In this document: piece after piece, positions 62,241 through 64,000 of the stretch
Position numbering within the stretch: the stretch's first letter is position 1
Layout of the letters: every line of letters starts with the position of its first letter
DNA from: Clostridia bacterium
Lineage (GTDB): Bacteria; Bacillota; Clostridia; Oscillospirales; Acutalibacteraceae
Assembly (NCBI GenBank): GCA_017631795.1
Contig: JAGBSO010000030.1
Coordinates: forward strand, 1-64,000
Direction of reading: 5' to 3'
Length of the DNA: 64,000 nt
Translations under genes and position numbers: made by a program
Notes under the pieces: model-generated
What the model was told of the DNA's origin: nothing
Databases searched by the model: none
What the model saw: the letters and a program-made list of their open reading frames with translations, nothing else

Positions 62241-64000
62241 ATGGAAAAACAGAAATATTATATAACCACAGCCATTGCATATACATCAAGAAAGCCTCAC
62301 ATCGGTAATTCATATGAAATCGTTCTTACCGATGCGATTGCACGATTCAAGAGACTTCAGGGCTATGATGTATTTTTCCTTACAGGTACTGACGAACACG
62401 GTCAGAAAATTGAGGAATACGCAAAGGCTGCAAACGTAACACCTAAGGAATATGTTGACAAAGTTGCAGGTGAAATCAAGGATATCTGTGATATGCTCAA
62501 CACAACATACGATAAATTCATCAGAACAACAGATGATTATCACGAAAAGACTGTTCAGAAGATTTTCAAGAAACTCTATGACCAGGGCGATATCTATAAG
62601 AGCGAATACGAAGGTCTTTACTGCACTCCCTGTGAATCTTTCTGGACTGAATCACAGCTTGTTGACGGCAAATGTCCTGACTGCGGCAGAGAAGTAAAAC
62701 CTGCAAAGGAAGAAGCATATTTTCTTAAACTTTCAAAATATCAGAAACAGCTTGAAGAGCATATCGAAAATAATCCCGACTTCATTTATCCCGAAAGCCG
62801 TAAAAAAGAAATGCTCAACAACTTCATCAAACCCGGTCTTCAGGACCTTTGTGTTTCAAGAACATCATTCAAATGGGGTGTTCCCGTAACATTTGATGAA
62901 AAGCATGTTATCTATGTATGGATTGATGCTCTTTCAAACTACATCACAGCACTCGGCTATGATCCCGACGGTTCATCAGATCTCTATAAGAAATACTGGC
63001 CCGCAAATGTGCATATAATCGGTAAGGATATCATCAGATTCCATACTATTTACTGGCCAATTATGCTTATGGCAATGGGTGAACCTCTTCCCTCAAAGGT
63101 TTACGGTCATCCCTGGCTTCTTTTCGGAGAAGACAAAATGAGTAAGTCAAAGGGCAATGTTATCTATGCTGATGAGCTTGTTGCAAGATTCGGCGTTGAT
63201 GCTGTAAGATATTATCTTCTTTCAGAAATGCCTCATGCGCAGGACGGTTCAATCTCTTATGATACAATGATTGAGAGATATAATTCAGACCTTGCAAACA
63301 CAATCGGCAACCTTGTAAACAGAACAGTTGCAATGGCAAATAAGTATTTTGACGGTGTTCTCGCTTGTAACACTGCAGCAGAAGAGCTTGATGACGGATT
63401 CAAGGCTGATATTCTTTCAGCACTTCCCAGGATGGAAAAAGCTTTCGATGATTTCAGAATTGCAGATGCTCTTGATGCAGTTCTTACAATTGCAAAGAGA
63501 AGTAATAAGTATATTGACGAAACAGCTCCATGGGCACTTGCAAAGGATGAAGAAAAGAAGGACAGACTCTCAACTGTTCTTTACAACCTTATTGAGAGTA
63601 TAAGAATTATTGCAGTTGAACTTTCAGCATTCATGCCTGAAACATCAAAGGCAATTCTCGGTCAGATAAACACAGATATCGACACATACGAAAGCATAAA
63701 GACATTCGGTGCAATTCCTGCAGGACACAAAGTCGGCACAGCAACACCTCTCTTCGCAAGAATCGATGTTGAAAAGCTGACAGCAGAAATTCAGGCTGAA
63801 ATGGAAGCAAAGGCAAAGGCTGCAAAACAGGATAACAGAAAAGCAGAACTTACAGAAGAAATAGCAGGCGTTGCAAAAATCGGTATTGATGATTTTGCAA
63901 AAGTAGATCTCAGAGTTGCTCAGATTACAGACTGTGTGCCTGTAAAACGAGCAAAGAAATTATTACAGCTTACACTTGACGACGGAACAGAAACTCCCAG
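62241..64000 (+). CDS. metG: Methionyl-tRNA synthetase (partial, runs off window)
   Basis: The first 586 codons of MetG, which charges tRNA-Met. The HIGH-type motif reads KPHIGN (His20), the zinc-binding cysteines are CTPC and CPDC (about 130-150), and KMSKS is at 299-303. The anticodon-binding helices follow, and from about 550 the C-terminal tRNA-binding (EMAP II-like) domain begins with IDDFAKVDLRVAQI. No stop is reached. The ATG has GGAGG 11 bases upstream; an alternative ATG seven bases earlier is out of frame. Confidence 0.96.
   Translation, partial: MEKQKYYITTAIAYTSRKPHIGNSYEIVLTDAIARFKRLQGYDVFFLTGTDEHGQKIEEYAKAANVTPKEYVDKVAGEIKDICDMLNTTYDKFIRTTDDYHEKTVQKIFKKLYDQGDIYKSEYEGLYCTPCESFWTESQLVDGKCPDCGREVKPAKEEAYFLKLSKYQKQLEEHIENNPDFIYPESRKKEMLNNFIKPGLQDLCVSRTSFKWGVPVTFDEKHVIYVWIDALSNYITALGYDPDGSSDLYKKYWPANVHIIGKDIIRFHTIYWPIMLMAMGEPLPSKVYGHPWLLFGEDKMSKSKGNVIYADELVARFGVDAVRYYLLSEMPHAQDGSISYDTMIERYNSDLANTIGNLVNRTVAMANKYFDGVLACNTAAEELDDGFKADILSALPRMEKAFDDFRIADALDAVLTIAKRSNKYIDETAPWALAKDEEKKDRLSTVLYNLIESIRIIAVELSAFMPETSKAILGQINTDIDTYESIKTFGAIPAGHKVGTATPLFARIDVEKLTAEIQAEMEAKAKAAKQDNRKAELTEEIAGVAKIGIDDFAKVDLRVAQITDCVPVKRAKKLLQLTLDDGTETP

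Overview
The window looks like a chromosome segment from an uncultured gut or rumen member of the Clostridia (Oscillospiraceae/Ruminococcaceae type). This is an inference from four things: the AT-rich sequence with strong AGGAGG ribosome-binding sites and sigma-A promoters (TTGACA-N17-TATAAT type), the Firmicute-style order pyrH-frr-uppS-cdsA-dxr-rseP-ispG, a dockerin-bearing GH25 enzyme, and BspA/Big_2 surface proteins. There is no complete rRNA or tRNA gene, no CRISPR array, no insertion sequence and no phage module.

Layout. 1-300 is a hairpin-rich repeat with tRNA-Ser-like pieces. 449-5353 (minus) is a four-gene unit: an NMN-adenylyltransferase/Nudix/Nudix fusion, an AAA-like protein whose Walker A lysine is replaced by Asn, a soluble VirD4/TraG-like coupling ATPase, and an unknown helical protein. 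No relaxase or mating-pore gene is seen, so this is the best candidate for an undescribed system. 5595-9095 is a large secreted Big_2 adhesin. 9153-18280 carries two transporters, a GH30 enzyme, a secreted PHP protein, sugar isomerase/dehydrogenase genes, an esterase and hpt. 18317-26736 (minus) is a run of propeller proteins, a lipase, a GH13 glucosidase, a HAD phosphatase, an unknown membrane protein and a GNAT acetyltransferase. 26862-32811 (plus) is a four-gene cytoplasmic glycan-breakdown operon (Gfo/Idh dehydrogenase, phosphodiesterase, beta-helix protein, GH106-like enzyme).

32868-41500 (minus) has two small unknown proteins, then an apparent operon alr - EamA transporter - glycyl radical activase - glycyl radical enzyme - sedoheptulokinase-like kinase - mannose-6-phosphate isomerase, which suggests anaerobic handling of a sugar-derived substrate. 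41597-44694 is a NitT/TauT-type ABC transporter headed by a Crp/Fnr regulator that has a perfect palindrome on its own promoter. 44798-48510 holds a dockerin-tagged cell-wall hydrolase, a zinc-ribbon membrane protein and an acyltransferase-like protein. 48523-54835 is the housekeeping operon for UMP kinase, ribosome recycling and isoprenoid/phospholipid precursors; its cdsA is interrupted by a one-base frameshift. 54993-62007 has a hexosamine-kinase-like gene, a membrane protein, a sugar isomerase, a secreted lipase and two tandem secreted SGNH hydrolases. metG starts at 62241 and runs off the window.

Two themes recur. Carbohydrate and ester hydrolysis is widespread, both inside and outside the cell. 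Several exported proteins end in a short amphipathic helix with no sortase motif, and the two SGNH enzymes end in a divergent SLH-like module. I corrected many starts to the codon with the best ribosome-binding site.
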